This document shows, in pieces, positions 29,801-36,880 of a stretch of 64,000 nucleotides of DNA. The notes beneath the pieces were generated by a model. That model made no database searches, was not told the DNA's origin, and saw only the letters and a list, made by a program, of their open reading frames with translations. Position 1 is the first letter of the stretch, and each line of letters starts with the position of its first letter. Where the stretch lies: the NCBI RefSeq assembly GCF_900120005.1, contig NZ_LT635448.1:62001-126000 (forward strand), given 5' to 3'. The position numbers and the translations under genes were made by a program. Origin of the DNA: Holdemania sp. Marseille-P2844 (GTDB lineage Bacteria > Bacillota_I > Bacilli_A > Erysipelotrichales > Erysipelotrichaceae).

Positions 29801-29873
29801 TGTGAAGTAAAACGTTTAATTCACATTGAATTCGGTAAAATTGTAACGTTTAACTGGACTTTTGATTTATAAT
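29801..29873 (+). promoter_or_regulatory. MarR-gene promoter region with inverted and direct repeats
   Basis: TGTGAA-13-TTCACA (29801-29825) is a perfect inverted repeat. AACGTTTAA occurs at 29811-29819 and again at 29845-29853. A TATAAT -10 box lies at 29868-29873, so the repeats are placed as for MarR autoregulation. Confidence 0.5.
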
Positions 29874-29897
29874 AAGAAAAAAGAAAGGAGTGAGTTC

Positions 29898-30344
29898 ATG
29901 AATCAAATTCGGGACGTTGTGAATTTGGACACCAAAGCGTTTATTATGTTTTCAGATTTAATCAAACAGTTTTATGAAGTAAAATCCGATACGCTTAAAG
30001 TTTTGAATCTCAAGTTATCCCATCTAAAAATCCTGCATCTGTTGTCTGACCACAATGGAATTAATCAGCAGGAAATTGCGGTCATTTCCGCCAGTAAGCG
30101 CTCTACAATTTCAGAAATCATTTCAGAAATGGAGAGTGAGGATCTGGTGATGCGAATCGGCAACGATAAAGACCGCCGAGTAATGAACATCTTCCTGACG
30201 GAGAGAGGGAAAACCGCTTCGGATCTTATTCAGTCGGAATTCAGAAAATATTGTATGCAATGTATGGACAGTTTCTCAGACGCTGAAGTTTTGCTTTTCC
30301 AGCAGCTGCTCAACCGGTTTCAATTTCAAAACGAAAAAAAATAA
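29898..30344 (+). CDS. MarR family transcriptional regulator
   Basis: 148 residues with a winged helix at about 45-110: LSHLKILHLLSDHNGINQQE, ISASKRSTISEIISEME and the wing RIGNDKDRRVMNIFLTERG. It has the dimerisation helices at both ends. ATG 29898 is preceded by GAAAGGAG. It is monocistronic, ending at the terminator at 30368. No obvious target gene is adjacent, so it may act on its own promoter or elsewhere. Confidence 0.9.
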   Translation: MNQIRDVVNLDTKAFIMFSDLIKQFYEVKSDTLKVLNLKLSHLKILHLLSDHNGINQQEIAVISASKRSTISEIISEMESEDLVMRIGNDKDRRVMNIFLTERGKTASDLIQSEFRKYCMQCMDSFSDAEVLLFQQLLNRFQFQNEKK

Positions 30345-30367
30345 ACGCTGCGAATCGAAGCTCATTG

Positions 30368-30400
30368 GAAGTTTTCCTCTTCTGGAAGACTTCTTTTTTT
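30368..30400 (+). terminator. Intrinsic terminator after MarR gene
   Basis: GAAGTTTTC (30368-30376) and GAAGACTTC (30385-30393) form a 9-bp stem with one G-U pair, followed by seven T. Confidence 0.8.
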
Positions 30401-30479
30401 AGTGTTGGTAAGAATGAAGATCAGGATCAAAAAAGGAAAATAACGAAGATGCGGCTTGTCAGACATCGGGGGTGTTTGC

Positions 30480-30508
30480 TTGTTTCCTGACGGGATTGGC
30501 CGTATAAT
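30480..30508 (+). promoter_or_regulatory. Promoter for epimerase gene
   Basis: TTGTTT (30480-30485), 17-bp spacer, TATAAT (30503-30508). Confidence 0.55.
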
Positions 30509-30555
30509 AAAAACAGAAAGGTTCTGCTTACAGAGAGCGGAAACAGGAGGGAAAC

Positions 30556-31458
30556 ATGCGGGAATGTTCACTGCACTTTGATTTTGTCAACGCCGAGGGC
30601 AAGCTGGATCTCAACAAGGCGGACACGCTCATGGAAATGGCGTTGAAATTAGGCATTCATACGTTCAATACCTATTGGGATCAGGAGGTGTATCCGGAAA
30701 AGGATGCCGAAGATCAGGAATTTGCCGATCAGATTCATGCGCTGGCTGTCCAAAAAGGGATGAAGCTGTCGTCTTATCATTTCGTCGGTTCCGTGTTGGA
30801 CGAGGACGATCCTGAACAGAAACGGGTCCGTCATTATATGCAGAAAAGTCTGGATATTTACAGTGTATTGGAACCGGGGGTGTTCGTTGTGCATCCGGGG
30901 ACTTTTTCAGACGGGGGATTTAAGAAAAATAAAATCGTTCATCAAGCTTCGTTAGAAAAATGGGGTGCAGAAGAAACGCACCGGCGGGTTGTGGAAAACC
31001 TGCGCTGGTTTGGTCAGCGGGCTGCTGAAAAAGGAATCCGGCTGGCAATCGAGAATATCTATGGCGGGCGTTTTTACAGTCAGATCGACGAATTGATTGC
31101 GCTGGTAGAAGAAGTGAATCTGGAGAATGTCGGTTTCTGTCTGGACGTCGGCCACGCGAATGTGGACGGCGTGGATATCCCGGCCACGATCCAGCGCATG
31201 GGAAAGAAGCTGTACGAAGTGCATCTGCATGACAACAACGGGAAAAAGGATCAGCATCTGCCAATCGGTTTTGGTACGGTGAACTGGATTGAAGTTATTG
31301 AAGCGCTCAATGCGATCAATTATCCAGGCACTGCGACCTTTGAGTTCTTCCGCTGGCCGCTGCCGGATTACGAACAAGGATTAACCCGCGCGGTGGAAAT
31401 GTGGCGCACGTTGGAGTTCATTCAGGAAAACGGATATTTCACGACCAACTGGAATTAA
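30556..31458 (+). CDS. Sugar phosphate isomerase/epimerase (xylose isomerase-like TIM barrel)
   Basis: 300 residues of the AP-endonuclease 2/xylose isomerase-like fold. Metal ligands expected in the barrel are visible: VVHPGT, LAIENIYG, FCLDVGHANVDG, EVHLHDNNGKKDQHLPIGFG and TATFEFF. Such enzymes epimerise ketoses or inositol derivatives. The gene stands alone between its own promoter and a terminator, so context gives no substrate. AGGAGGG precedes ATG 30556. Confidence 0.82.
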   Translation: MRECSLHFDFVNAEGKLDLNKADTLMEMALKLGIHTFNTYWDQEVYPEKDAEDQEFADQIHALAVQKGMKLSSYHFVGSVLDEDDPEQKRVRHYMQKSLDIYSVLEPGVFVVHPGTFSDGGFKKNKIVHQASLEKWGAEETHRRVVENLRWFGQRAAEKGIRLAIENIYGGRFYSQIDELIALVEEVNLENVGFCLDVGHANVDGVDIPATIQRMGKKLYEVHLHDNNGKKDQHLPIGFGTVNWIEVIEALNAINYPGTATFEFFRWPLPDYEQGLTRAVEMWRTLEFIQENGYFTTNWN

Positions 31459-31504
31459 CGGGAGTCAGAAAAAAAGTTGGTTTTCAAAAAACATGAAGAA
31501 GACA

Positions 31505-31551
31505 AAAAAAGCCGGAGCCCAGAGTGTTTACTCGGGGTGTTCCGGCTTTCG
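31505..31551 (-). terminator. Terminator of the cca transcript
   Basis: AAAGCCGGA (31508-31516) pairs with TCCGGCTTT (31541-31549). The T run is on the minus strand, so it mainly serves cca, whose last codons lie inside the hairpin. The plus-strand tail is poor. Confidence 0.65.
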
Positions 31552-32778
31552 TTGTTGATGGACAAAGCTCAGAAGTGCTTCTTTTTGATTCGGAATCTGA
31601 TCTTCCATCACCGCTTTCAGCGTTTGCGTTAAAAGTGCGGAGATCTGGGGGCGGGGACAGCCGGCGGCGATCAAGTCGGCGCCGTTGACCGCCAGTTGCT
31701 TGAGGGTCAGGCAGTCCTGGCCGCGAATTTCTTCACTGGCGGCGATCAGGCGAGCGGCTTGTTGCGGCGTAAGCCGGTTTAAGCCCTGTTGAAGCTGGAT
31801 CCATTCCACGACCAAATCCGGAAGTTCGCTGATCAGAAGCCGCAAACCAATCCGATCCTGGGGAAGCAGGCGATTTTGATATTGGACAAGCTGGATCAGA
31901 TTCTTCTTGTTTCGATTGGAAAACCTCAGCTGCCCAGCCCAATGATGAGCCTGATCAATGCAATAGGTCAACGGCGCTTGCGGCAATTCCAGAAAGAAAC
32001 AGGCCAGCCGGGGCAGCGTCACCGGCGGACAGAATCGGAATGCGTCGAACGCTTTTTGAATCGCCTGCGGTGATTGCAGGGCGGGAAGCTGAGGAAACAG
32101 AACCGCCAGAATTTCATGATTGCCGGCGAAGATTTCCGGCCAGCGAAGTCCGACGACCATCTTTTCCATTTCCCGGGCAATGCGCTCGGCAGACAACACC
32201 CGCAGCAGTTCTTTCTGATGAAAGAGCGCGGAACGCGTGTCAGGATGGATTGTAAATCCCAGGGTGGAAGCGAACCGCAGCGCCCTGAGAATCCGCAGCG
32301 CATCTTCGTCAAATCGCTGCACCGGATCGCCAATGCAGGCAATGATTTTGTTTTTCAGGTCTTGCTGGCCATCGAAATAATCCCGCAGTCCGAGATCCGG
32401 ATGCCAGCACAGCGCGTTGATCGTAAAATCCCGCCGCGCGCAGTCTTCCTGTAAAGATCGTGAAAAGTGAACGGATTCGGGATGCCGGTGATCGTGGCAG
32501 CCGGCATCAGATCGGTAAGTCGTGACTTCGATCGGGAAATCGTGAATCATGACCGTCACTGTGCCGTGCTTCAACCCCGTCGGAATCACCAGGTATCCAG
32601 CATTGCGGAAGCAGGCGATCGTCTGTTCAGGCAAAGCGGAGGTCGTTACGTCGATATCCTGCACCGGCCGTTCCAACAATGCGTCGCGAACGCAGCCGCC
32701 CACCCACCAGGCTTCATAACCCGCTTCGTTAAGGCACTTCAGGCCGGTCAATCCGGCGCTGCGCAGCGTGGGATTCAT
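31528..32778 (-). CDS. cca: CCA tRNA nucleotidyltransferase
   Basis: 416 residues of the class II poly(A) polymerase/CCA-adding family. The N-terminus has VGGCVRDALLERPVQDIDVTT with the two catalytic Asp residues, then RRDFTINAL and RFDEDALRILRALRFASTLGF, followed by the RNA-binding head and tail. It adds or repairs the 3' CCA of tRNA. Its start overlaps the stop of the upstream regulator as ATGA. CCA-adding versus A-adding specificity cannot be decided by eye. Confidence 0.95.
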   Translation of the reverse strand: MNPTLRSAGLTGLKCLNEAGYEAWWVGGCVRDALLERPVQDIDVTTSALPEQTIACFRNAGYLVIPTGLKHGTVTVMIHDFPIEVTTYRSDAGCHDHRHPESVHFSRSLQEDCARRDFTINALCWHPDLGLRDYFDGQQDLKNKIIACIGDPVQRFDEDALRILRALRFASTLGFTIHPDTRSALFHQKELLRVLSAERIAREMEKMVVGLRWPEIFAGNHEILAVLFPQLPALQSPQAIQKAFDAFRFCPPVTLPRLACFFLELPQAPLTYCIDQAHHWAGQLRFSNRNKKNLIQLVQYQNRLLPQDRIGLRLLISELPDLVVEWIQLQQGLNRLTPQQAARLIAASEEIRGQDCLTLKQLAVNGADLIAAGCPRPQISALLTQTLKAVMEDQIPNQKEALLSFVHQQRKPEHPE

Positions 32779-33428
32779 TCCTTATCTTCCTTGCGGATGG
32801 TATCCAGATAGCTGTAAAGCGTAAACTTGGAAATGTCGAGGAAGGCGCAGATCTTATCACCGCTCTTTGTGATCAGGAAAGCGCCCTTGTGATCAAGGAA
32901 TCGAACGATTTCCATCTTTTCTTCCTTATTCATTTCCCTGGCAGGCTTGTCCATGCGCTTGCGGCATTCCTGCAGAAGCAGCTCCAGAATCTGATTGACG
33001 TCGTTGGTAAACGGTTCCTCGCCGATCTTTTTTTCTTCCTGCGGAAGCAGGGTAAATGCGTCCAGATTTTTTCGAGCTTCCACCAGCGGCGTGATGTCGG
33101 TATTCAGACACAGTGAACCGATATTCTTCCCTTCGCTGTCCTGAAAGAAAATTGAGCTGTTGCGGATGATCCGGCCATCGTCGGTCACCATGACTTTATT
33201 ATAGCGGTGAGTGTCGGTTTGTTCGCTGGAGAGAACCTCCAGTCCCCAGGCGCCGCCGCCGTCGCCAATCTTTCTTCCGCTGATCTGGCCGTTGCGGATA
33301 TCAATGATCGTGTGCGCATAATCCTTCGTGTTGTCATGCAGCACGATTTCGCATTGCGGTCCGAAATGATGTTCCAGCAGATCCAGAATCTGGGAAAAAA
33401 GCAGACGTTGTTCTTCGATCGAATTCAC
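32775..33428 (-). CDS. YheO-type PAS/HTH transcriptional regulator
   Basis: 217 residues. An N-terminal YheO-like PAS domain (residues 8-118: FGPQCEIVLHD, IIRNSSIFFQDSEGKNIGSLCLNTDIT) is followed by a C-terminal HTH of the DauR/YheO type (about 165-212, KMEIVRFLDHKGAFLITKS then FLDISKFTLYSYLDTIRK). It starts with GTG 33428, preceded by GGAGG. It is divergent from the KDPG aldolase-kinase operon and separated from it by palindromes at 33505-33549, so it is the prime candidate for its regulator. It is co-transcribed with cca. Confidence 0.85.
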   Translation of the reverse strand: MNSIEEQRLLFSQILDLLEHHFGPQCEIVLHDNTKDYAHTIIDIRNGQISGRKIGDGGGAWGLEVLSSEQTDTHRYNKVMVTDDGRIIRNSSIFFQDSEGKNIGSLCLNTDITPLVEARKNLDAFTLLPQEEKKIGEEPFTNDVNQILELLLQECRKRMDKPAREMNKEEKMEIVRFLDHKGAFLITKSGDKICAFLDISKFTLYSYLDTIRKEDKE

Positions 33429-33504
33429 CTGCGAATTCCTCCTTTTTCTCTAATGAATATTGTTTCAGAGGAGTGGATAAATGTCAAGATAGTCCGGATG
33501 AAAC

Positions 33505-33549
33505 CTAAAATATTTTTAGCATATTACTAAATATCTAAAAAAAATTTAG
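33505..33549. promoter_or_regulatory. Paired CTAAA-N5-TTTAG palindromes
   Basis: CTAAAATATTTTTAG (33505-33519) and CTAAAAAAAATTTAG (33535-33549) are spaced 30 bp start to start, i.e. three helical turns, with a further CTAAA at 33527. They lie directly upstream of the aldolase promoter -35 box and are good candidates for binding by the divergent YheO-type regulator. Confidence 0.5.
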
Positions 33550-33557
33550 AACATCTC

Positions 33558-33585
33558 TTTACAAACCGGGGAAAGCATGTATACT
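33558..33585 (+). promoter_or_regulatory. Promoter for KDPG aldolase-kinase operon
   Basis: TTTACA (33558-33563), 16-bp spacer, TATACT (33580-33585). Confidence 0.65.
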
Positions 33586-33623
33586 AGAAGTGTATCAACT
33601 CATAAAAAAAAGGAGTGGAAATC

Positions 33624-34586
33624 ATGGATGCAATTTTAGAAAAAATCAGCCGGATCGGCATTGTGCCGGTCATCAAAATCGACCGGATCGAGGATGCTGA
33701 ACCGCTGGCCAGGGCGTTGTGCGAGGGTGGTCTGCCTGTCGCCGAGGTGACGTTCCGTACTGAACATGCCAGGCAGGCGATGCAGATCATCAATGAAAAG
33801 TTCCCGGAAATGATCCTGGGTGCAGGCACCGTTCTGACGACCAAGCAGGTCGACGATGCGATCGAAGCGGGAGCGAAGTTCATCGTTTCGCCGGGACTGA
33901 ATCCGGAGATCGTCCGTTACTGCCAGTCTAAAAACATCATGATTCTGCCAGGCTGCGCGAATGCCAGCGATATTGAAGCAGCGTTGTCATTTGGCTTAAC
34001 CACGGTGAAATTCTTCCCGGCTGAGCCGTTAGGCGGCCTGAAAATGATTAAGGCGCTGGCGGCTCCGTATGTGAACGTCAACTTCATGCCGACCGGCGGA
34101 ATTAAGGAAAATAATATCTGCGAATACCTGGCTTACGACCGGATCGTGGCCTGCGGCGGCACCTGGATGATCGATTCCAAGCTGATTGCCAACGGTGAAT
34201 TCGATAAGATTAAGGAACTGACGCAGAACGCAGTTAAGACGATGCTGGGTCTGAAGCTGGATCATGTCGGCATCAACGCTACGCCGTCAACCTCTGAAGG
34301 GATTGCGAACGAAATGGCAGGTCTGCTTCAGTGCGATGTCCGCGCCACATCCAAGAGCTTCTTTGCGGGCGAGACCGTGGAAGTGATGAATGAAAACGGC
34401 CGCGGAACGCATGGGCATATCTGTTATACCGTGAATTCTGTGGATCGCGCTGTCCGTTACTTTGAAGCACGGGGTTATAAATTCGTTGAAGAAACGAAAC
34501 AGTTCGATGCCAGGGGGCATCTGAAATTTGCTTACTTTGAAGGTGAAATCGGCGGCTTTGCGATTCATCTGAAAAATGCGGCATAA
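33624..34586 (+). CDS. KDPG/KHG aldolase fused to a C-terminal VOC-like domain
   Basis: 320 residues. Residues 1-205 form a complete class I KDPG aldolase: Glu41 and Arg45 in VAEVTFRTEHA, GAGTVL, and Schiff-base Lys129 in TTVKFFPAE. From about 210 a second domain begins (LDHVGINATPS, GHICYTVNSVDRAVRYFEARGY, GGFAIHLKN) that looks like a vicinal-oxygen-chelate/glyoxalase-type fold. It cleaves 2-keto-3-deoxy-6-phosphogluconate to pyruvate and glyceraldehyde-3-P; the role of the added domain is unknown. The kinase gene follows 21 nt later. ATG 33624 is preceded by AAAAGGAG. Confidence 0.88.
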   Translation: MDAILEKISRIGIVPVIKIDRIEDAEPLARALCEGGLPVAEVTFRTEHARQAMQIINEKFPEMILGAGTVLTTKQVDDAIEAGAKFIVSPGLNPEIVRYCQSKNIMILPGCANASDIEAALSFGLTTVKFFPAEPLGGLKMIKALAAPYVNVNFMPTGGIKENNICEYLAYDRIVACGGTWMIDSKLIANGEFDKIKELTQNAVKTMLGLKLDHVGINATPSTSEGIANEMAGLLQCDVRATSKSFFAGETVEVMNENGRGTHGHICYTVNSVDRAVRYFEARGYKFVEETKQFDARGHLKFAYFEGEIGGFAIHLKNAA

Positions 34587-34607
34587 GGAAAGGGGTAAAT
34601 CTCAATT

Positions 34608-35630
34608 ATGAAAATCATTACATTAGGCGAAATTATGCTTCGTTTGTCCACGCCGGGCAATACTCGTTTTGTTCAATCTGATTCCTTTGACGTCGTTTAC
34701 GGCGGCGGCGAAGCGAACGTCGCGGTTTCTTTGGCTAATTATGGTCATGACGCGTATTATGTCACCAAGCTGCCGAAGCATGAAATCGGTCAGTCGGCGG
34801 TCAACGCACTGCGCCGGTATGGCGTGCATACCGACTACATCGCCCGCGGCGGTAATCGGGTAGGCATCTATTATCTGGAAACCGGAGCTTCAATGCGGGC
34901 TTCCAAGGTTATTTATGATCGTGCGGGTTCCTCGATTGCCGAGGCTTCGGTCGATGATTTCGATTTCGATACGATCATGGAGGGGGCCGATTGGTTCCAC
35001 TGGTCGGGCATCACGCCGGCGATCAGCGCCAACGGCGCGGCTTTGACCAAAGCGGCCTGCATTGCGGCGAAGAAGCACGGCGTTACTGTTTCCTGCGATT
35101 TAAACTATCGTAAAAAGCTGTGGACACCAGCCGAAGCGCAGGCGGTCATGAAGGATCTGATGCAGTATGTCGATGTCTGCATCGGCAATGAAGAAGATGC
35201 GGAGCTGTGCCTGGGCTTTAAGCCGGAAGGAACGGATGTTTCCAGCGGCAAGCTGGATCTGAACGGCTACAAGACAATCTTTGAGCAGATGCGCGTCCAG
35301 TTCGGTTTCAAGACGGTCTGCACAACGCTGCGCGAAAGCTTCTCCGCCACGCATAACGGCTGGTCGGCGTTGATTTATGACGGCGAGGAATTCTATCAGT
35401 CCAAGCGGTATGAGATCAATCCGATTGTTGACCGGGTCGGCGGCGGCGATTCGTTCTCCGGCGGTCTGATTCACGGCCTGTTAACCAAGAAGACGCAGGG
35501 TGAAGCTCTGGAATTCGCGGTTGCGGCTTCGGCGTTGAAGCACACGATCAACGGCGATTTCAATCTGGTCAGCGCCGAGGAAGTCGAAGCGCTGGCAGGC
35601 GGTGACGGCTCTGGACGTGTTCAGCGCTAA
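34608..35630 (+). CDS. kdgK: 2-keto-3-deoxygluconate kinase (PfkB family)
   Basis: 340 residues. It opens ITLGEIMLRLSTPGNTRF, typical of KDG kinases, continues with YGGGEANVAVSLANYG, and ends with the PfkB signature DRVGGGDSFSGGLIHGLL, whose Asp is the catalytic base. Together with the upstream aldolase it converts KDG to pyruvate and glyceraldehyde-3-P, the lower part of hexuronate catabolism. No uronate isomerase or dehydratase is in the window. Confidence 0.9.
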   Translation: MKIITLGEIMLRLSTPGNTRFVQSDSFDVVYGGGEANVAVSLANYGHDAYYVTKLPKHEIGQSAVNALRRYGVHTDYIARGGNRVGIYYLETGASMRASKVIYDRAGSSIAEASVDDFDFDTIMEGADWFHWSGITPAISANGAALTKAACIAAKKHGVTVSCDLNYRKKLWTPAEAQAVMKDLMQYVDVCIGNEEDAELCLGFKPEGTDVSSGKLDLNGYKTIFEQMRVQFGFKTVCTTLRESFSATHNGWSALIYDGEEFYQSKRYEINPIVDRVGGGDSFSGGLIHGLLTKKTQGEALEFAVAASALKHTINGDFNLVSAEEVEALAGGDGSGRVQR

Positions 35631-35649
35631 TTTAGAACAATGAATTATC

Positions 35650-35687
35650 AATCCTTTGTTCCTCTAGGGAGCAGAGGATTTTTTTGT
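35650..35687 (+). terminator. Terminator after kdgK
   Basis: AATCCTTTGTTCC and GGAGCAGAGGATT pair over 13 positions with two G-U pairs and a 5-nt loop, followed by seven T. Confidence 0.85.
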
Positions 35688-36023
35688 GTTATTTTATTGA
35701 GTTGGAATAAAAGCAGATCAACGCTGAAATTAATTCAAGAAAGGCAAAAAGATTGTTTCATTCGTTATTCGATCGCAGGCTTAACTAACTATTTTAAATA
35801 TTCACGATAATACATGGGGATTAAGGTAGATCATGTTAATTTGGAAAAAGTGATGAGTCTATGAATTACGATGTACAGCTTCTCAAAATGGGATGTTTCT
35901 GACGTGAGAGTGCAGCTGATTTAATACATAGATTCGGATTGCCGACACGCTGCTTTATACAGATAAAAAGCGAGGTTTGATAACTGATATTCGTAAAAAT
36001 TACTCCGTTGCGGTCAATCTTGA

Positions 36024-36300
36024 AACAGTCGTGCCGGCCGCAATGTTTTTGAGATCGCCTCCGGGATAGCCGCAGATGCCTCTATTTCTCATCATTCCGC
36101 TTTTGTATATGACAAACAAAGGATGGAAATTCGCAAATAAATTGAAAATGAGCTGAAGAATATCATGACGACACAGGGATATACGCTTTCTGATCGCAGT
36201 AAAAAGGTTCAAAGTTTGGATTCATTTATAGATCAGTCTTTCATAAAAATAAGATCTAACAGATGGAAACGCTCGATATCCAAAGAACCCAGCGCCTGAT
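36024..36300 (+). pseudogene. Decayed ORF of unknown family
   Basis: Between kdgK and the cysteine-rich gene, the frame starting near 36024 reads protein-like sequence (SRAGRNVFEIASGIAADAS, VYDKQRMEIRK), is broken by TAA at 36138-36140 and continues IENELKNIMTTQGYTLSDR. An adjacent frame upstream (TDIRKNYSVAVNLETV) may join it by a frameshift. The remaining sequence of 35688-36023 shows no other gene. The family is not identified; the tail faintly recalls alarmone-synthetase-type sequence, but that is a guess. Confidence 0.35.
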
Positions 36301-36868
36301 AACAGCTGTTGCAATAGGCGACCACTCGTTTGTCAGGATAGTAACCAGCCTGAGCTTGCAAAAGCTTTTGCTGCTTGGCAAAATCCAGAATTTTAACCTG
36401 AGCCTGCAGCGCTTTGAAGTAAGTCGGGGCGCTTTGCAGATTTCGCTCGCTGATCGGATTCATCAAAAGGGTGCCGCAGGTGGGCGGCGCTGTCTCACCC
36501 ATTTCATGCACGGTATAATTCATTCTCGCCAGCAAGCTGCGAACCTGACGGCGCAGAGGGACATCTGCCCGGGCGCAGTCCTGCAGCGTGATGACCTGTC
36601 CGTGCACATCAGGCCAGAGAAACTCACAATCCTGCTCCAACAAGTCATAAAGTGTTATGACTGAACAAGAAGGAAATCGTTCTTTAAGAATCGCTGTGCA
36701 GCTGAGACAAACCGTGATCAGGGTATCGCCGGACTGAAACTTCAATCCCTCACTCCGGCAGCAGCCCGTCGTTTCAGCGTTCCAGCGACATTGAAGATAA
36801 TCCCTTATTTCAGCGGCAGTTTGCGGATGGGCAGCCTGAAACTGACAGCTGGGAAATGCAGTAAACAT
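36233..36868 (-). CDS. Tandem CCG-domain cysteine-rich protein (HdrB-like)
   Basis: 211 residues with two Cys blocks. Block 1 has Cys8, CC at about 36-37 (TGCCRSEG) and CxxC at about 54-57 (VCLSCTAIL). Block 2 has LQDC near 98, PPTCG near 133 and YCNSC near 187-190. This C...CC(G)...CxxC spacing in duplicate resembles the CCG domains of heterodisulfide reductase HdrB, GlpC and LutA, which hold unusual iron-sulfur clusters. ATG 36868 has AAAGGAGGG upstream. It lies 12 nt downstream of the PRD regulator gene in the same transcript. Function unknown. Confidence 0.6.
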   Translation of the reverse strand: MFTAFPSCQFQAAHPQTAAEIRDYLQCRWNAETTGCCRSEGLKFQSGDTLITVCLSCTAILKERFPSCSVITLYDLLEQDCEFLWPDVHGQVITLQDCARADVPLRRQVRSLLARMNYTVHEMGETAPPTCGTLLMNPISERNLQSAPTYFKALQAQVKILDFAKQQKLLQAQAGYYPDKRVVAYCNSCYQALGSLDIERFHLLDLIFMKD

Positions 36869-36880
36869 CAAATCCCTCCT

